NCBI GenBank assembly: GCA_903957365.1 | Contig: CAJBPB010000276.1 | Location: 1-64,000, forward strand | Direction of reading: 5' to 3' | DNA: 64,000 bases | Source of the DNA: an uncultured Bacteroidota bacterium | GTDB lineage: Bacteria > Bacteroidota > Bacteroidia > Bacteroidales > F082 | In this document: positions 54,166 through 64,000 of the stretch, piece by piece | Layout of the letters: each line of letters begins with the position of its first letter | How positions within the stretch are numbered: the first letter of the stretch is position 1 | The notes under the pieces: model-generated | What the model saw: only the letters and a program-made list of their open reading frames with translations | The model's database searches: none | Told to the model about the DNA's origin: nothing | Translations under genes and position numbers: made by a program

Positions 54166-54642
54166 ATGAAAAAAATAGCAGTGTTTCCTGGCTCATTCGA
54201 TCCGATTACACTTGGACATGAGTCATTGGTTCTAAGGGCGATCCCGCTTTTTGATGAGATAATTATAGCTATTGGAATCAATGCTTTGAAAAGTTATTAT
54301 TTTACGGTGGAACAACGCATAAAATGGATCGAAATGGTTTTTAAAGATTACCCACAGGTTTCAGTTGTAACATACAAAGGTTTGACAGTAGATTATTGTC
54401 GCAAAGTTGGATCGAATTACATTTTACGTGGGTTACGTACTTCTGCTGATTTTGAGTTTGAACGCAGTATCGGACAGGTAAATAAAAAATTATTTCCAGA
54501 GATTGAGACAATATTTCTATTGACAACCCCAGAGTTGACTGCCATCACATCGAGTGTGATCCGCGATGTTGTCCGTAACGGTGGCGACGCCAGTCAGTTT
54601 GTTCCTGATGGTGTGATTCTTACAATGAATCCGGAGAATTAG
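54166..54642 (+). CDS. coaD: Phosphopantetheine adenylyltransferase
   Basis: CoaD makes dephospho-CoA from 4'-phosphopantetheine and ATP, the penultimate step of coenzyme A synthesis. The 158-residue protein has PGSFDPITLGHESL at the N-terminus, the LRGLRTSADFEFE segment and the ITSSVIRDV motif, all typical of the family. Length is normal. Confidence 0.95.
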   Translation: MKKIAVFPGSFDPITLGHESLVLRAIPLFDEIIIAIGINALKSYYFTVEQRIKWIEMVFKDYPQVSVVTYKGLTVDYCRKVGSNYILRGLRTSADFEFERSIGQVNKKLFPEIETIFLLTTPELTAITSSVIRDVVRNGGDASQFVPDGVILTMNPEN

Positions 54643-54665
54643 CGTTTTAATCAAAACAGAACGCA

Positions 54666-56036
54666 ATGTCAAGAATCTTTCTTTTTTTTATAATTTTTTT
54701 ATCTTTCAAATCGCAGGCTGCCGTTGTAAAAATCAATGGTGAATGCGATGCGCCAGATCAAATTGTACGATTGATTGTTGTGAAAGACTATGTATCTAAT
54801 CTTGAGCATACTTTAATATCAACTAAAACGGATGTTGCCGGAAAATTTGTTTTGAGTATTGATTTAGATGAGATTACCGTTGCGCAATTGGCTTTGGGAC
54901 TTGACAGAGCCGAAATTGTTCTCAGTCCGGGGGCAAATTATATTTGCAAACTTTCTCAAACCAGATCTTCTTCAACGGTTTCCTATTTTGAAAAAGAACC
55001 GCTCGATTTAGAAGTGTTGGAAAGCAACGACAATGGAGTGCAAAAGAATATTGATGATATCAATATGATTTTCAACGCTTTTGTGATGCAGTATTTCGAT
55101 GATTTGTACCGTAATAAACGTATTGATTTGCTTGATTCTCTAAGGATTGCTATTGCGGACCGGTTACCTGAAAGAACTGCAGTTTTTGTTTCTGATTACA
55201 ATACCTACAAGCAGGCATCCTTGTTGCAGACTATCAGAGGAAGAAGTGCCGAACAGTGGATGCGGAATTTAATTATTGATAAACCAGTGCTTTATACTAA
55301 TCCTGAATACATGAACCTTTTAAATGAGGTTTTTCGCGATTATTTAATTAGCAACCGTTTTTACCAGCAGGATGAATTAAATCGCAGAATAAGTGAAGGT
55401 ACTGCTGCTTTTAAACAATTTATTTCGAAAAATCCTCTTTTAAAACCAAACGATCAATTAATTGAATTGGTTGGACTGATTAATTTAAGGGACTTATATT
55501 ACAACCCTTCGTTCAAAAAATCGGAAATTATTTTATTGCTCAAACAGTTTCAAAGTGAAAGTAAGTTTGTCCAACATAAGAAAATTGCTGCAAACATCAT
55601 TGAATCAGTTAATTACCTTTCATTTAACTCAGATGCTCCTGCCTTTACCCTGAAAAATCAATCAGCTAGGGAAGTTTCACTGAAAGATTTCAGGGGAAGA
55701 AATTTGGTATTGATTTTCGTTCAGGATAGCTGCAAAACCTGTTTAAATGCATTGAAAGAGGTGAAAACATTATACGAGAAATTCAGCAATGAATATGATT
55801 TTGTGACTATTGCAACAACAGAAGGGTTTAAGAATTACGTAAAATTATTCGTTCAGAATGATTTTAAGTGGACACTATTGAATTTGTCAGAAAACATTCT
55901 TCTGCTGGAAGCATACCATGTGAAAACATTTCCCGAATTTTTTCTAATCCTGAAAGAAGGCAGAATGGGGATGGCGCCTGCTCCCCAACCCGACCAGAAT
56001 CTTGAATATCACATGCTGCGTTTGAAAGAAAGATAA
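54666..56036 (+). CDS. Exported TlpA-like thioredoxin-fold protein
   Basis: The 456-residue protein has a signal peptide (about 1-18), a DUF-like N-terminal region (19-315) and a C-terminal thioredoxin-fold domain (about 322-450; APAFTLKNQSAREVSLKDFRG) with the CxxC pair Cys356-Lys-Thr-Cys359 and the cis-proline segment TFPEF. It is likely a periplasmic thiol-disulfide reductase, anchored or free. It lies 23 bases after coaD; this coaD-TlpA-secA order is also known from related genomes. Confidence 0.82.
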   Translation: MSRIFLFFIIFLSFKSQAAVVKINGECDAPDQIVRLIVVKDYVSNLEHTLISTKTDVAGKFVLSIDLDEITVAQLALGLDRAEIVLSPGANYICKLSQTRSSSTVSYFEKEPLDLEVLESNDNGVQKNIDDINMIFNAFVMQYFDDLYRNKRIDLLDSLRIAIADRLPERTAVFVSDYNTYKQASLLQTIRGRSAEQWMRNLIIDKPVLYTNPEYMNLLNEVFRDYLISNRFYQQDELNRRISEGTAAFKQFISKNPLLKPNDQLIELVGLINLRDLYYNPSFKKSEIILLLKQFQSESKFVQHKKIAANIIESVNYLSFNSDAPAFTLKNQSAREVSLKDFRGRNLVLIFVQDSCKTCLNALKEVKTLYEKFSNEYDFVTIATTEGFKNYVKLFVQNDFKWTLLNLSENILLLEAYHVKTFPEFFLILKEGRMGMAPAPQPDQNLEYHMLRLKER

Positions 56037-56098
56037 AATTCAAATGAGTCAATCAGCCATGTTCGTTGATAGGATTATGAAGACACAATAATTTCGTC

Positions 56099-56106
56099 TA
56101 AATTTG
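56099..56106 (+). promoter_or_regulatory. Candidate -7 box for secA
   Basis: TAAATTTG matches the -7 consensus and lies 73 bases before the secA ATG. The nearest TTG is 30 bases upstream, too far for a normal -33 element. Confidence 0.35.
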
Positions 56107-56179
56107 CCGATAATTCAGCCCGATTAATTGTCGGAATGATTGTTGTTGTACGTACTTACCATTAACGAAAATTCTACAT

Positions 56180-59100
56180 ATGTTCAGTATATTCAAGAAA
56201 CTGTTTGGAGACAAGGCAAGCCGCGACATGAAGGCCATTCTCCCTACACTCCAGAAAACACTTGCCGCTTACGAAACGATCAAAAAACTTGATAATGACG
56301 GGCTTCGTGCCAAAACAAAAGAGTTTAAAGACCGGATTGCTGCAAATATTGCCGCTGAGGAAGGTGAAATCTCAGAAATAAAGTTGCAGATAGAGGCAGA
56401 TATTGACATGCCTGCGGATGAAAAGGAAAAACTCTATAACCAGATTGATAAGCTGGAAAAACAATCATACGACAAAACAGAATTGTTGTTGAATGATATC
56501 TTGCCTGAAGCATTCTCCGTGATGAAAGAAGCAGCACGTCGTTTCAAGGAAAATGAGGAAATCAAGGTAACAGCAACAGAGATGGATCGCAATATTGCGG
56601 CTATTCGTGAGCATGTTACTATTCAGGGGGATCAGGCTTATTATAAGAATACATGGATGGCGGGTGGTAATATGGTCACCTGGGATATGGTACATTACGA
56701 CGTGCAGTTGATTGGTGGTATTGCACTGCATCAGGGCCGGATCGCTGAAATGGGCACTGGTGAAGGTAAAACTCTGGTCGCAACCTTACCCGTTTATTTG
56801 AATGGCCTTGCTGGTAAAGGCGTTCATATTGTAACTGTGAATGATTACCTTGCCAAACGTGACTCGGAATGGATGGGAGTTTTGTATGAATTCCTGGGCC
56901 TAACTGTTGATTGTATAGATAAACACGAACCTAATTCAGGTAGTCGTCGCAAAGCTTATCTTGCTGATATAACCTACGGCACCAACAATGAGTTTGGTTT
57001 CGATTATCTGCGTGACAATATGACAGGCAATCCGGATGAATTGGTGCAACGTAAACACCATTATTCGATTGTGGATGAGGTCGACTCTGTTTTGATTGAT
57101 GATGCACGAACTCCTTTGATCATTAGCGGACCTACACCAAAGGGTGATAGTCATGAATTTGATATATTAAAACCCGATGTAACAAAACTTTACAACGCAC
57201 AAAAAGTGATGGTCAGTGGTTTGTTGGCCGAAGCAAAAAAAATTTTACAGCCAGACGTAAAAGATGCTGACAAAAAGCGTGGAGGTGATTTATTATTCAG
57301 GGCATACCGCGGTCTGCCAAAAAGTTCAGCATTGATTAAATTCCTTAGCGAAGAAGGAATGAGAAGTCTGATGCAGAATACCGAAAGTTTTTATCTGGCT
57401 GAGCAAGCGAAGAATATGCATATTATTGATGACGAATTGTATTTCGTTATCGATGAAAAGCACAATTCGGTTGATCTGACCGAAAAAGGAATTGATTTGC
57501 TTACCGCATCATACAATGAACCTGATTTTTTCATTTTACCTGATGTAGGAGCTGAGATTGCTGATCTTGAAAAAAGTGAATTGTCCGAATCGGCCAGACT
57601 CGAAAAAAAGAGTGATATGATTCGTGATTTTACAATAAAATCAGAACGTTTGCACACTGTTATCCAGTTGCTTAAAGCCTATGCTCTTTTTGAAAAAGAT
57701 GTCGAATATGTAATTATTGAAAACAAGATCAAAATTGTTGATGAACAAACCGGTCGTATCATGGAAGGCCGGCGTTATTCCGATGGATTGCATCAGGCAA
57801 TCGAAGCAAAGGAAAATGTTAAAATTGAAGCATCAACGCAAACATATGCTACCATTACACTGCAGAATTATTTCAGGATGTATCGAAAGTTGGCAGGTAT
57901 GACTGGTACGGCTGAGACAGAAGCAGGTGAGCTTTGGGATATTTACAAACTGGATGTTATGGTAATCCCAACCAACAGACCAATTGCCCGTAACGACAGA
58001 GAAGATATGGTTTACAAAACCAAACGTGAAAAATTCAATGCTGTTATTGACGAAATTGAGAGTCTTGTTAAAGCAAAACGTCCCGTTTTGGTTGGAACAA
58101 CATCTGTTGAGACTTCCGAGTTATTGAGCCGTATGTTACAACGAAAAAGTATTGCACACAATGTATTGAATGCAAAACTTCACCAAAAAGAAGCGCAAAT
58201 TGTGAAAGAGGCCGGACAAGCCGGTGTTGTTACCATTGCTACGAATATGGCTGGTCGTGGTACAGATATAAAACTTGGACCTGGTGTGAAAGATGCAGGT
58301 GGTCTTGCTATTATTGGTACTGAAAGACATGAATCGCGACGTGTTGACCGTCAGTTGAGAGGTCGTGCCGGACGTCAGGGTGATCCGGGAAGTTCCCAGT
58401 TTTTTGTTTCACTCGAAGATGATCTGATGCGTATGTTTGGTTCCGGTAGGATTGCCGGTCTGATGGATCGACTCGGTCTCAAAGAAGGTGAGATGATTCA
58501 ACATTCGATGATCACCAAATCAATAGAACGCGCTCAGCGCAAGGTGGAAGAAAATAACTTTGGTGTCAGAAAGCGATTGCTTGAATATGATGACGTTATG
58601 AATTCGCAACGTGAGGTCATTTACAAAAAGCGTAAACATGCATTATTTGGTGAACGATTGTCTGTCGATATTTCAAATATGCTTTATGATCTGGGAGAAA
58701 ATCTGATTACTGAACATCAGGATCAGCGCGATTTCGAAGCATTCAAATTGTCAGTTATCAAAAATATGGGTATTGAACCACCATTCGATGAAAATGAATT
58801 TTCCTCATCCAAATCGGATCAATTGGCTGATAAGTTGTTCGATAAGGTAACATTGAACTATAACAACAGAACCAAAAGGATTGGCGAAAAAACCATGCCT
58901 GTTATTAAGGATGTTTACGATAGACAAACGCGCTACGAAAATATTGCCATCCCGATTACTGATGGAATCAAGATGATGCAAATTGTTGTGAATCTTAAAA
59001 AGGCAATGGAAACAGGCCCGAGAGAAGTCGCTTTGTCAATCGAAAAAAACATCTCACTTGCCTTGATTGATGATTCATGGAAAGAGCATTTACGTGAACT

Positions 59101-59482
59101 TGACGACCTTAAACAATCGGTTCAGAATGCCACTTACGAGCAGAAAGATCCATTGTTGATTTATAAATTTGAATCATTTAATTTGTTTAAAACAATGGTT
59201 CACAAAATCAACCGCGAAGTAATATCTTTCCTTATGCGGGCTGACATTCCCATTCAGGATCCTTCAACCGTTCACGAAGCTCAACGTCCACGTGGCCTGG
59301 ATAGAAGTAAAATGAAAGAAGAGCGGTCAGATCTTTTGTCTCAGGCAAACAGCAATACCCAACAAAAAGAAGTTGTTCAACCTGTACATGTTGAAAAGAA
59401 AGTCGGACGAAATGAACCTTGTCCTTGTGGTAGTGGTAAAAAATTTAAAAATTGTCATGGTAAATTTGCGGGTGATGTATAA
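56180..59482 (+). CDS. secA: Protein translocase subunit SecA
   Basis: SecA is the ATPase that drives proteins through SecYEG. The 1100-residue protein has Walker A GTGEGKT (192-198), the DEVD box (299-302), the [16 protein letters not shown] and [14 protein letters not shown] motifs of the second ATPase lobe, and a C-terminal SEC-C zinc motif (Cys1081, Cys1083, Cys1092, His1093). The length, longer than E. coli SecA, is typical of Bacteroidota and includes insertions. It is the last large gene of the coaD region. Confidence 0.97.
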   Translation: MFSIFKKLFGDKASRDMKAILPTLQKTLAAYETIKKLDNDGLRAKTKEFKDRIAANIAAEEGEISEIKLQIEADIDMPADEKEKLYNQIDKLEKQSYDKTELLLNDILPEAFSVMKEAARRFKENEEIKVTATEMDRNIAAIREHVTIQGDQAYYKNTWMAGGNMVTWDMVHYDVQLIGGIALHQGRIAEMGTGEGKTLVATLPVYLNGLAGKGVHIVTVNDYLAKRDSEWMGVLYEFLGLTVDCIDKHEPNSGSRRKAYLADITYGTNNEFGFDYLRDNMTGNPDELVQRKHHYSIVDEVDSVLIDDARTPLIISGPTPKGDSHEFDILKPDVTKLYNAQKVMVSGLLAEAKKILQPDVKDADKKRGGDLLFRAYRGLPKSSALIKFLSEEGMRSLMQNTESFYLAEQAKNMHIIDDELYFVIDEKHNSVDLTEKGIDLLTASYNEPDFFILPDVGAEIADLEKSELSESARLEKKSDMIRDFTIKSERLHTVIQLLKAYALFEKDVEYVIIENKIKIVDEQTGRIMEGRRYSDGLHQAIEAKENVKIEASTQTYATITLQNYFRMYRKLAGMTGTAETEAGELWDIYKLDVMVIPTNRPIARNDREDMVYKTKREKFNAVIDEIESLVKAKRPVLVGTTSVETSELLSRMLQRKSIAHNVLNAKLHQKEAQIVKEAGQAGVVTIATNMAGRGTDIKLGPGVKDAGGLAIIGTERHESRRVDRQLRGRAGRQGDPGSSQFFVSLEDDLMRMFGSGRIAGLMDRLGLKEGEMIQHSMITKSIERAQRKVEENNFGVRKRLLEYDDVMNSQREVIYKKRKHALFGERLSVDISNMLYDLGENLITEHQDQRDFEAFKLSVIKNMGIEPPFDENEFSSSKSDQLADKLFDKVTLNYNNRTKRIGEKTMPVIKDVYDRQTRYENIAIPITDGIKMMQIVVNLKKAMETGPREVALSIEKNISLALIDDSWKEHLRELDDLKQSVQNATYEQKDPLLIYKFESFNLFKTMVHKINREVISFLMRADIPIQDPSTVHEAQRPRGLDRSKMKEERSDLLSQANSNTQQKEVVQPVHVEKKVGRNEPCPCGSGKKFKNCHGKFAGDV

Positions 59483-59581
59483 AACATTGTAATTTAGTCT
59501 TGGATTAGATAACTTATTTACAATTTTCGCGAATTGGTTGCGGGTGTTTCTAAGAATTTGTGTCGGACTAATAAAATGTAT

Positions 59582-60004
59582 ATGAAAAACGTTAATTTAC
59601 TTTTTGTAAAAATTTTCTTTGTATTATTTTTATTTGTTTCCTGCAACAACAATGATGAAGTGTCTGATGTTCCATCCTACTCATACACAACACCAATTGT
59701 AAATCCACCTGCAGTATTTAATGTGTTTTTTAATATCTCAGGCACGGGTGACAGGACCGCTGAAGTTAGTTTTGATCAGAATGGAGTCTGGAGAATAGAA
59801 AAACTTGGCGATAACCGGGTAAATCTTACTGTCAGTTCAGGTACGGATTTGATTTCGATATTTTCGATCGACACGATTGGTTTACAGGCAAACAGTCCTT
59901 ATTTTGTTATAGTCAATAACAATAACTATAATGAATTCAATAACTTTTACGTTGGTTTTACAAAACTCGATCTGGATTACGGAACTTTTGAGCCAAAATT
60001 GTAG
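59582..60004 (+). CDS. Small lipoprotein, function unknown
   Basis: The 140-residue protein has a lipoprotein signal (FVLFLFVSC) followed by NNNDE and a beta-rich domain with aromatic strands. No family is recognised. The ATG at 59582 was chosen because it leads into the signal; 59534 and 59576 are alternatives. It lies 11 bases ahead of the patatin gene and may be cotranscribed. Confidence 0.6.
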   Translation: MKNVNLLFVKIFFVLFLFVSCNNNDEVSDVPSYSYTTPIVNPPAVFNVFFNISGTGDRTAEVSFDQNGVWRIEKLGDNRVNLTVSSGTDLISIFSIDTIGLQANSPYFVIVNNNNYNEFNNFYVGFTKLDLDYGTFEPKL

Positions 60005-60015
60005 AAGTTTTTTTT

Positions 60016-62226
60016 ATGAAAAAACCCTTTTACTTCTTTTTTATTTTTCTGACGATCATTTTTTTGGTTCAAACTTCAATCCTTTTTGCCCAGCAAAAAC
60101 CTCAGGGAAAAAGACCAAAACTGGGATTGGTATTAAGTGGTGGCGGTGCCAAAGGTTTTGCTCATGTTGGTGCAATAAAGGTTTTTGAAGAGGCTGGTCT
60201 TCATTTCGATTATATCGGTGGAACTAGTATGGGAAGTATTATTGGTGGCTTATATGCAATGGGTTATCATCCCGATACCATGACAAAAATCATTCGTAGT
60301 CAGGACTGGACAATGCTGCTAAATGATAAAATTCAGCGTAAATATATTCCGATTGAAGAAAAAGTCAATGCTGATCGGTTTGTTGTTTCTTTACCCATTA
60401 AAGAATCAAAAGTTCAGTTAAAGCAAGGATTATATGATGGTCAGATGATTAATATCCTGTTAGCGGAAACGACAAGTCCGGTACAAAATATAACGGATTT
60501 TAGTAAGCTTGAAACACCTTTTGTTTGCATCGGTACTGATCTTGTAACTGGTGAAAATGTTGTTTTGAACAAAGGTTCACTTGCCAAAGCATTGAGAGCC
60601 AGTATGTCGATTCCTAGTTATTTTACGCCAGTTGATATTGATGGCCGTTTGTTAGTCGATGGGGGAATAGTAAATAATTTTCCAGTACTTGAGGTTAAAA
60701 ACATGGGTGCGGATATTATAATTGGTGTTGATATTCAATCAGGTCTTTATGCCAGAGAAGAAATCACTACCATGGTCAGGGTCCTTGATCAGGTTACCTC
60801 ATTTTACAGGATAGAAGCAAATAATATTGCAGTTAAAAACACTGATATCTATATCAAACCTGAACTTTCAGGCTATGATATGATGAGTTTTACAAGTTTT
60901 GACAGCATTTACAAGGCAGGCGAGATTGCAGCACGTGCTATTCTTCCGCAACTGAAGCATCTGGCCGATTCCATTAATTCTTTCGGGACAACTGAATATA
61001 AACCAAAAGATACCCGACCTCCTGATTCAATTTTTATTACAGTGGTGCAGTACAAAGGATTGCACAAGGTTTCAAAAAACTTTTTGGATGGATCACTGCA
61101 GGTGAAACCCAGAACATGGGTCAAGATGGCTGACCTGAAAGAAGGCGTTCTTCGTGCTTATGGCAGCGGTTTTTTCGAAAGTATAAACTATTCTTTTTTA
61201 CCTGATGAAGATGGCGCAAATCTCTTAATTGAAGTTAGTGAGGGAGGACAGGGAATTATGGGTGCCGGCATCCATTATGATTCTGATTACAAAGTTGCCT
61301 TATTACTCAACGGTACTTTTAAGAATTTTTTAATCAAAGGTTCCAAACTTTTTGTTGATATCAGTTTTGGTGAAAATCCAAAAGCATCCGCATATTATCT
61401 GGTCGATCGCGGTAAAAAACCTGGTTTTGGAATAAAATACACCTATTTCAATCTGGATTTTAATTCCTATCAAGATGGAGTTGTGCTGGATGTTATTTCA
61501 ACAAACGAAAATCGATTAGAACTTTTTACCCAAATTAGTTTTAAAAATACAATGCAATTTAAAGCGGGTTTTGAATATGAGTATTTTAAGGTGGAAAGTA
61601 CATTGGATTCACAACTTGATTTTAGTTTTAATTCCTACTTTTCATTATTTACAAGTCTGGAAGCCGACAGTTACGATCGATCCAGCTTCTCAACAAGAGG
61701 TACCCAATTTGAATTTAAGGCCAAGTTTGTAATGCCACTTAGCAAAGACTGGTTGACTGATTTACAGAGTAATTCAGTGATTATTATGTTAAAACATAAT
61801 AAAAACTTTCCTGTTAATGCCAGAAATACATTCAAAACTGGATTGATTGCAGGGTTTACAATCAAAAATGCCTTGCCTCCATTTCAGCATACTTTCATTT
61901 TGGGAGGTCAGAACGAGAATAATAGTTTCGATGGTTTTGTGCCATTTACAGGATTGCGTTTTGTTGAACAGCAGGGATACAATACATTAATTGGTAAAAT
62001 TTCTTGGCAATACAACATATATAAGACATTTTACATAACCCCGAAAGTTGACGTTGGTTTACTGTCAATTAATTTTAAAGATTTGTTTGATATGAAATAT
62101 ATCATGGCCGGTTATGGAGTTACTTTTGGATATGATAGTTTCATCGGACCTGTCGAGTTAACAATAATGGGAAGTAATTTTAATACCAAACCTTTAGGGT
62201 TTATTAATATTGGTTATTATTTCTGA
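60016..62226 (+). CDS. Patatin-like phospholipase with BamA-type barrel
   Basis: The 736-residue protein has a signal peptide (about 1-25), a patatin domain (about 35-300) with oxyanion segment GGGAKG (42-47), nucleophile GTSMG (Ser71) and the catalytic Asp of DGG (215-217), then a POTRA-like region and a surface-antigen/BamA beta-barrel (about 400-736). This resembles PlpD-type type V proteins that transport their own phospholipase to the surface. It follows a small lipoprotein gene and precedes pyrH. Confidence 0.9.
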   Translation: MKKPFYFFFIFLTIIFLVQTSILFAQQKPQGKRPKLGLVLSGGGAKGFAHVGAIKVFEEAGLHFDYIGGTSMGSIIGGLYAMGYHPDTMTKIIRSQDWTMLLNDKIQRKYIPIEEKVNADRFVVSLPIKESKVQLKQGLYDGQMINILLAETTSPVQNITDFSKLETPFVCIGTDLVTGENVVLNKGSLAKALRASMSIPSYFTPVDIDGRLLVDGGIVNNFPVLEVKNMGADIIIGVDIQSGLYAREEITTMVRVLDQVTSFYRIEANNIAVKNTDIYIKPELSGYDMMSFTSFDSIYKAGEIAARAILPQLKHLADSINSFGTTEYKPKDTRPPDSIFITVVQYKGLHKVSKNFLDGSLQVKPRTWVKMADLKEGVLRAYGSGFFESINYSFLPDEDGANLLIEVSEGGQGIMGAGIHYDSDYKVALLLNGTFKNFLIKGSKLFVDISFGENPKASAYYLVDRGKKPGFGIKYTYFNLDFNSYQDGVVLDVISTNENRLELFTQISFKNTMQFKAGFEYEYFKVESTLDSQLDFSFNSYFSLFTSLEADSYDRSSFSTRGTQFEFKAKFVMPLSKDWLTDLQSNSVIIMLKHNKNFPVNARNTFKTGLIAGFTIKNALPPFQHTFILGGQNENNSFDGFVPFTGLRFVEQQGYNTLIGKISWQYNIYKTFYITPKVDVGLLSINFKDLFDMKYIMAGYGVTFGYDSFIGPVELTIMGSNFNTKPLGFINIGYYF

Positions 62227-62238
62227 AATATTAGAAAA

Positions 62239-62946
62239 ATGAAATATACTAGAGTTCTGCTCAAATTAAGTGGTGAGGCATTAATGGGTGAGCAAAATCA
62301 CGGAATTGATCCTCAAAGGTTAAATGAATATGCCCTGGAGGTGAAAGAAGCTGTGAAATTAGGTGCACAGATTGCAATTGTAATTGGCGGCGGAAATATT
62401 TTTCGTGGATTGCAGGGAGCAAGCCAGGGAATGGACCGTGTACAAGGTGATTATATGGGGATGCTTGCCACAGTAATCAACAGTCTGGCATTGCAGTCAA
62501 CCCTCACAGGTATGGGCGTTGAGGCAGATTTGTTGTCAGGTGTTTATATTGATCGGATAGCTGAATCAATGAGTGGTCCAAAGGCTATTGCCTTGCTCGA
62601 AAAGGGTCATGTAGTTTTAATTGGTGGAGGAACAGGAAATCCGTTTTTCACAACTGATACAGCTTCTGCATTGCGGGCTGTTGAAATTCAGGCCGATATT
62701 ATCTTAAAAGGAACACGTGTGGATGGTATTTACACAGCAGATCCTGAAAAGGACCCACTGGCTGTAAAATATGACCATCTTACGTTTAATGAAGCGTACG
62801 AGAAAAACCTTAAAATTATGGATCTTACAGCTTTTACACTCTGCCGCGAAAACAATATCCCAATCATGGTTTTTGATATGAATACCCGCGGTAATCTTAT
62901 GAAAGTGTTGAATGGTGAACCAATCGGAACTATTGTAACAAATTGA
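62239..62946 (+). CDS. pyrH: UMP kinase
   Basis: PyrH phosphorylates UMP to UDP. The 235-residue protein has LLKLSGEALMG at the N-terminus, GGGNIFRGLQG in the middle and the TGNPFFTTDTASALRAVEI and KGTRVDGIYTADPEKD segments of the family. It starts 12 bases after the patatin gene. Its stop codon overlaps the possible TTG start of the next gene. Confidence 0.96.
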   Translation: MKYTRVLLKLSGEALMGEQNHGIDPQRLNEYALEVKEAVKLGAQIAIVIGGGNIFRGLQGASQGMDRVQGDYMGMLATVINSLALQSTLTGMGVEADLLSGVYIDRIAESMSGPKAIALLEKGHVVLIGGGTGNPFFTTDTASALRAVEIQADIILKGTRVDGIYTADPEKDPLAVKYDHLTFNEAYEKNLKIMDLTAFTLCRENNIPIMVFDMNTRGNLMKVLNGEPIGTIVTN

Positions 62947-64000
62947 TTAAAAATAAATCATCTTTTATTACCAGCATTAGGTTTAATCATTTTTTGCCAA
63001 TAAGTCTTGTGCTTGTTGTTGCAGTTGTTACCAGATTCTGGAATTTCAGCGGATTGCCCTTTATGCATGATGAGTTTAGTGCATTGTTCCGAACGGAATT
63101 CGATAATTTTTCAGACCTGATAAGACTTGGTGTCATGGAAAATGATACACATCCGGCTGGTGTTCAGGTTTTTCTTTATTATTGGGTGAAAATGGTAGGC
63201 TTCAATGAATTTTGGATTAAACTGCCGTTCGCATTTGTTGGAGTAATTACAGTTTGGTTGTTTTATAGTATTGGTAAACAATGGTTTAATGAAACTGTTG
63301 GACTTGTTGGTGCATCATTAATCGCATGCACCCAGTTTTTTGTCTTTTATAGTCAGTTGGCCCGACCTTATTCCATGGGGCTTTTTGCTGTGATGCTGCT
63401 GGTTTATTTTTGGACAAAGATTATCAATTCTGATAAGCAACCAATTCTAATTTGGTTTTTCTTTGCTTTTGCATTGTTTTTTGCAGCTGTCATGCATGCT
63501 TTTTCAATGTTTGCAGCTTTGATAGTTTATCTTTCAGGATTCTGGTTGTTGAAACCTGCAAACAGAAAGTTATATATTTACGCTGCTCTAGTTGCTTCGA
63601 TTTTATATTCTCCTCATATTCCTGTTTTTTATTTTCAATTGACTGAATCAGATTTGGGAGGTTGGCTGGGAGAACCATCAACTGGTTTTTTATTTGAGTT
63701 TCTGTATTATTGTCTTCATTATTCGGTCTTATTTTCTGGACTTGTCATTGGTTTAGTTGGCTTGTCAGTCATTACGATGGATAAACAATCGAAGAAACTC
63801 TGGCGTTTTAGGATGATCGGAATTGTATGGTTTTCCGTAAGTTTCTTAACCGCATACTTTTATTCTATTTACCGGACTCCAATCATACAGTTTAGTACAT
63901 TGTATTTCACTTTTCCGTTTTTGATAATTGCAGTCTTTTCTTTCTTTAAACCATTGAATGATAAGCATAATCTGTTGATTGTCCTTTCAATTTTACTTAT
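62943..64000 (+). CDS. GT39-like (GT-C) membrane glycosyltransferase, 3' end missing
   Basis: An open frame runs off the window end. From the TTG at 62943 it encodes about 352 residues with at least eight hydrophobic helices. The loop after the first helix has MHDEFSAL (the acidic residue typical of GT-C enzymes), then NDTHPAGVQVFLYYW, as in dolichyl-phosphate or undecaprenyl-phosphate sugar transferases of family GT39. It likely moves a sugar from a lipid carrier to a glycan or protein. The start is uncertain: no ATG is near, and the TTG overlaps the pyrH stop (TTGA), which suggests coupling. Confidence 0.75.
   Translation, partial: MIKNKSSFITSIRFNHFLPISLVLVVAVVTRFWNFSGLPFMHDEFSALFRTEFDNFSDLIRLGVMENDTHPAGVQVFLYYWVKMVGFNEFWIKLPFAFVGVITVWLFYSIGKQWFNETVGLVGASLIACTQFFVFYSQLARPYSMGLFAVMLLVYFWTKIINSDKQPILIWFFFAFALFFAAVMHAFSMFAALIVYLSGFWLLKPANRKLYIYAALVASILYSPHIPVFYFQLTESDLGGWLGEPSTGFLFEFLYYCLHYSVLFSGLVIGLVGLSVITMDKQSKKLWRFRMIGIVWFSVSFLTAYFYSIYRTPIIQFSTLYFTFPFLIIAVFSFFKPLNDKHNLLIVLSILL

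Noticed and set aside
1-64000. tRNA, rRNA, CRISPR arrays, insertion sequences
   Set aside because: No T-loop consensus with a foldable acceptor stem, no regularly spaced direct repeats, and no transposase or flanking inverted repeats were seen.

Overview
The window is an AT-rich, densely coded chromosomal segment of a bacterium of the phylum Bacteroidota, most likely a Bacteroidales/Marinilabiliales-type organism. The evidence is direct: promoter boxes of the form TAnnTTTG, several secreted proteins ending in type IX secretion (T9SS) sorting domains, a complete Bat (aerotolerance) operon, OmpP1/FadL, DUF2490 and SPOR-like outer-membrane proteins, and lipid A genes. Functional T9SS cargo argues against gut Bacteroides. 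About 50 genes are annotated. No rRNA, tRNA, CRISPR array, insertion sequence or phage gene was seen.

Layout. 0.1-3.3 kb: rsfS, ftsH and a LUD-domain gene. 3.3-8.8 kb: an accessory-looking stretch with an MbnP-like lipoprotein, a MauG/MbnH-like di-heme peroxidase, a small membrane protein, a secreted HExxH metallopeptidase and an SDR oxidoreductase. 8.8-12.2 kb (minus strand): lpxD-lpxC-fabZ-lpxA, with lpxC and fabZ separate rather than fused. 12.3-20.8 kb: moxR-DUF58-batX-batA-batB-batC-batD-batE. 20.9-29.4 kb: secreted and outer-membrane proteins, including two large T9SS cargo proteins, a DUF2490 protein and a previously missable 42-residue lipoprotein. 29.5-35 kb: ung, a FadL/SGNH-lipoprotein pair, rdgB and ddl. 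35.4-39.5 kb: a PASTA membrane protein, a T9SS protein and an RluD-type pseudouridine synthase. 39.5-46.6 kb: a T9SS lysyl-endopeptidase-like protease, hldD, a MerR regulator and M23 peptidase divergent from alaS. 46.8-52.1 kb: a TPR protein, a SPOR-domain outer-membrane protein and AsmA. 52.4-62.9 kb: pyrE and an SRPBCC gene divergent from NUDIX-coaD-TlpA-like-secA, then a lipoprotein, a patatin/BamA-type protein and pyrH. The window ends inside a GT-C (GT39-like) glycosyltransferase.

How the genes work together. Much of the window serves the cell envelope: lipid A (lpx), heptose (hldD), peptidoglycan (ddl, M23, PASTA), protein export and quality control (secA, ftsH), outer-membrane proteins and T9SS surface proteins. 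The rest is housekeeping for nucleotides, coenzyme A and translation.

No single gene cluster is clearly a wholly new system. The most unusual items are: a seven-repeat YCF48-like propeller that appears inserted inside a fibronectin-like domain of a T9SS protein; the MbnP/MbnH-like pair next to a metallopeptidase; the lpxC/fabZ split exactly at the usual fusion linker; and a recurring arrangement in which a TAnnTTTG box ends exactly four bases before an ATG, suggesting leaderless mRNAs.
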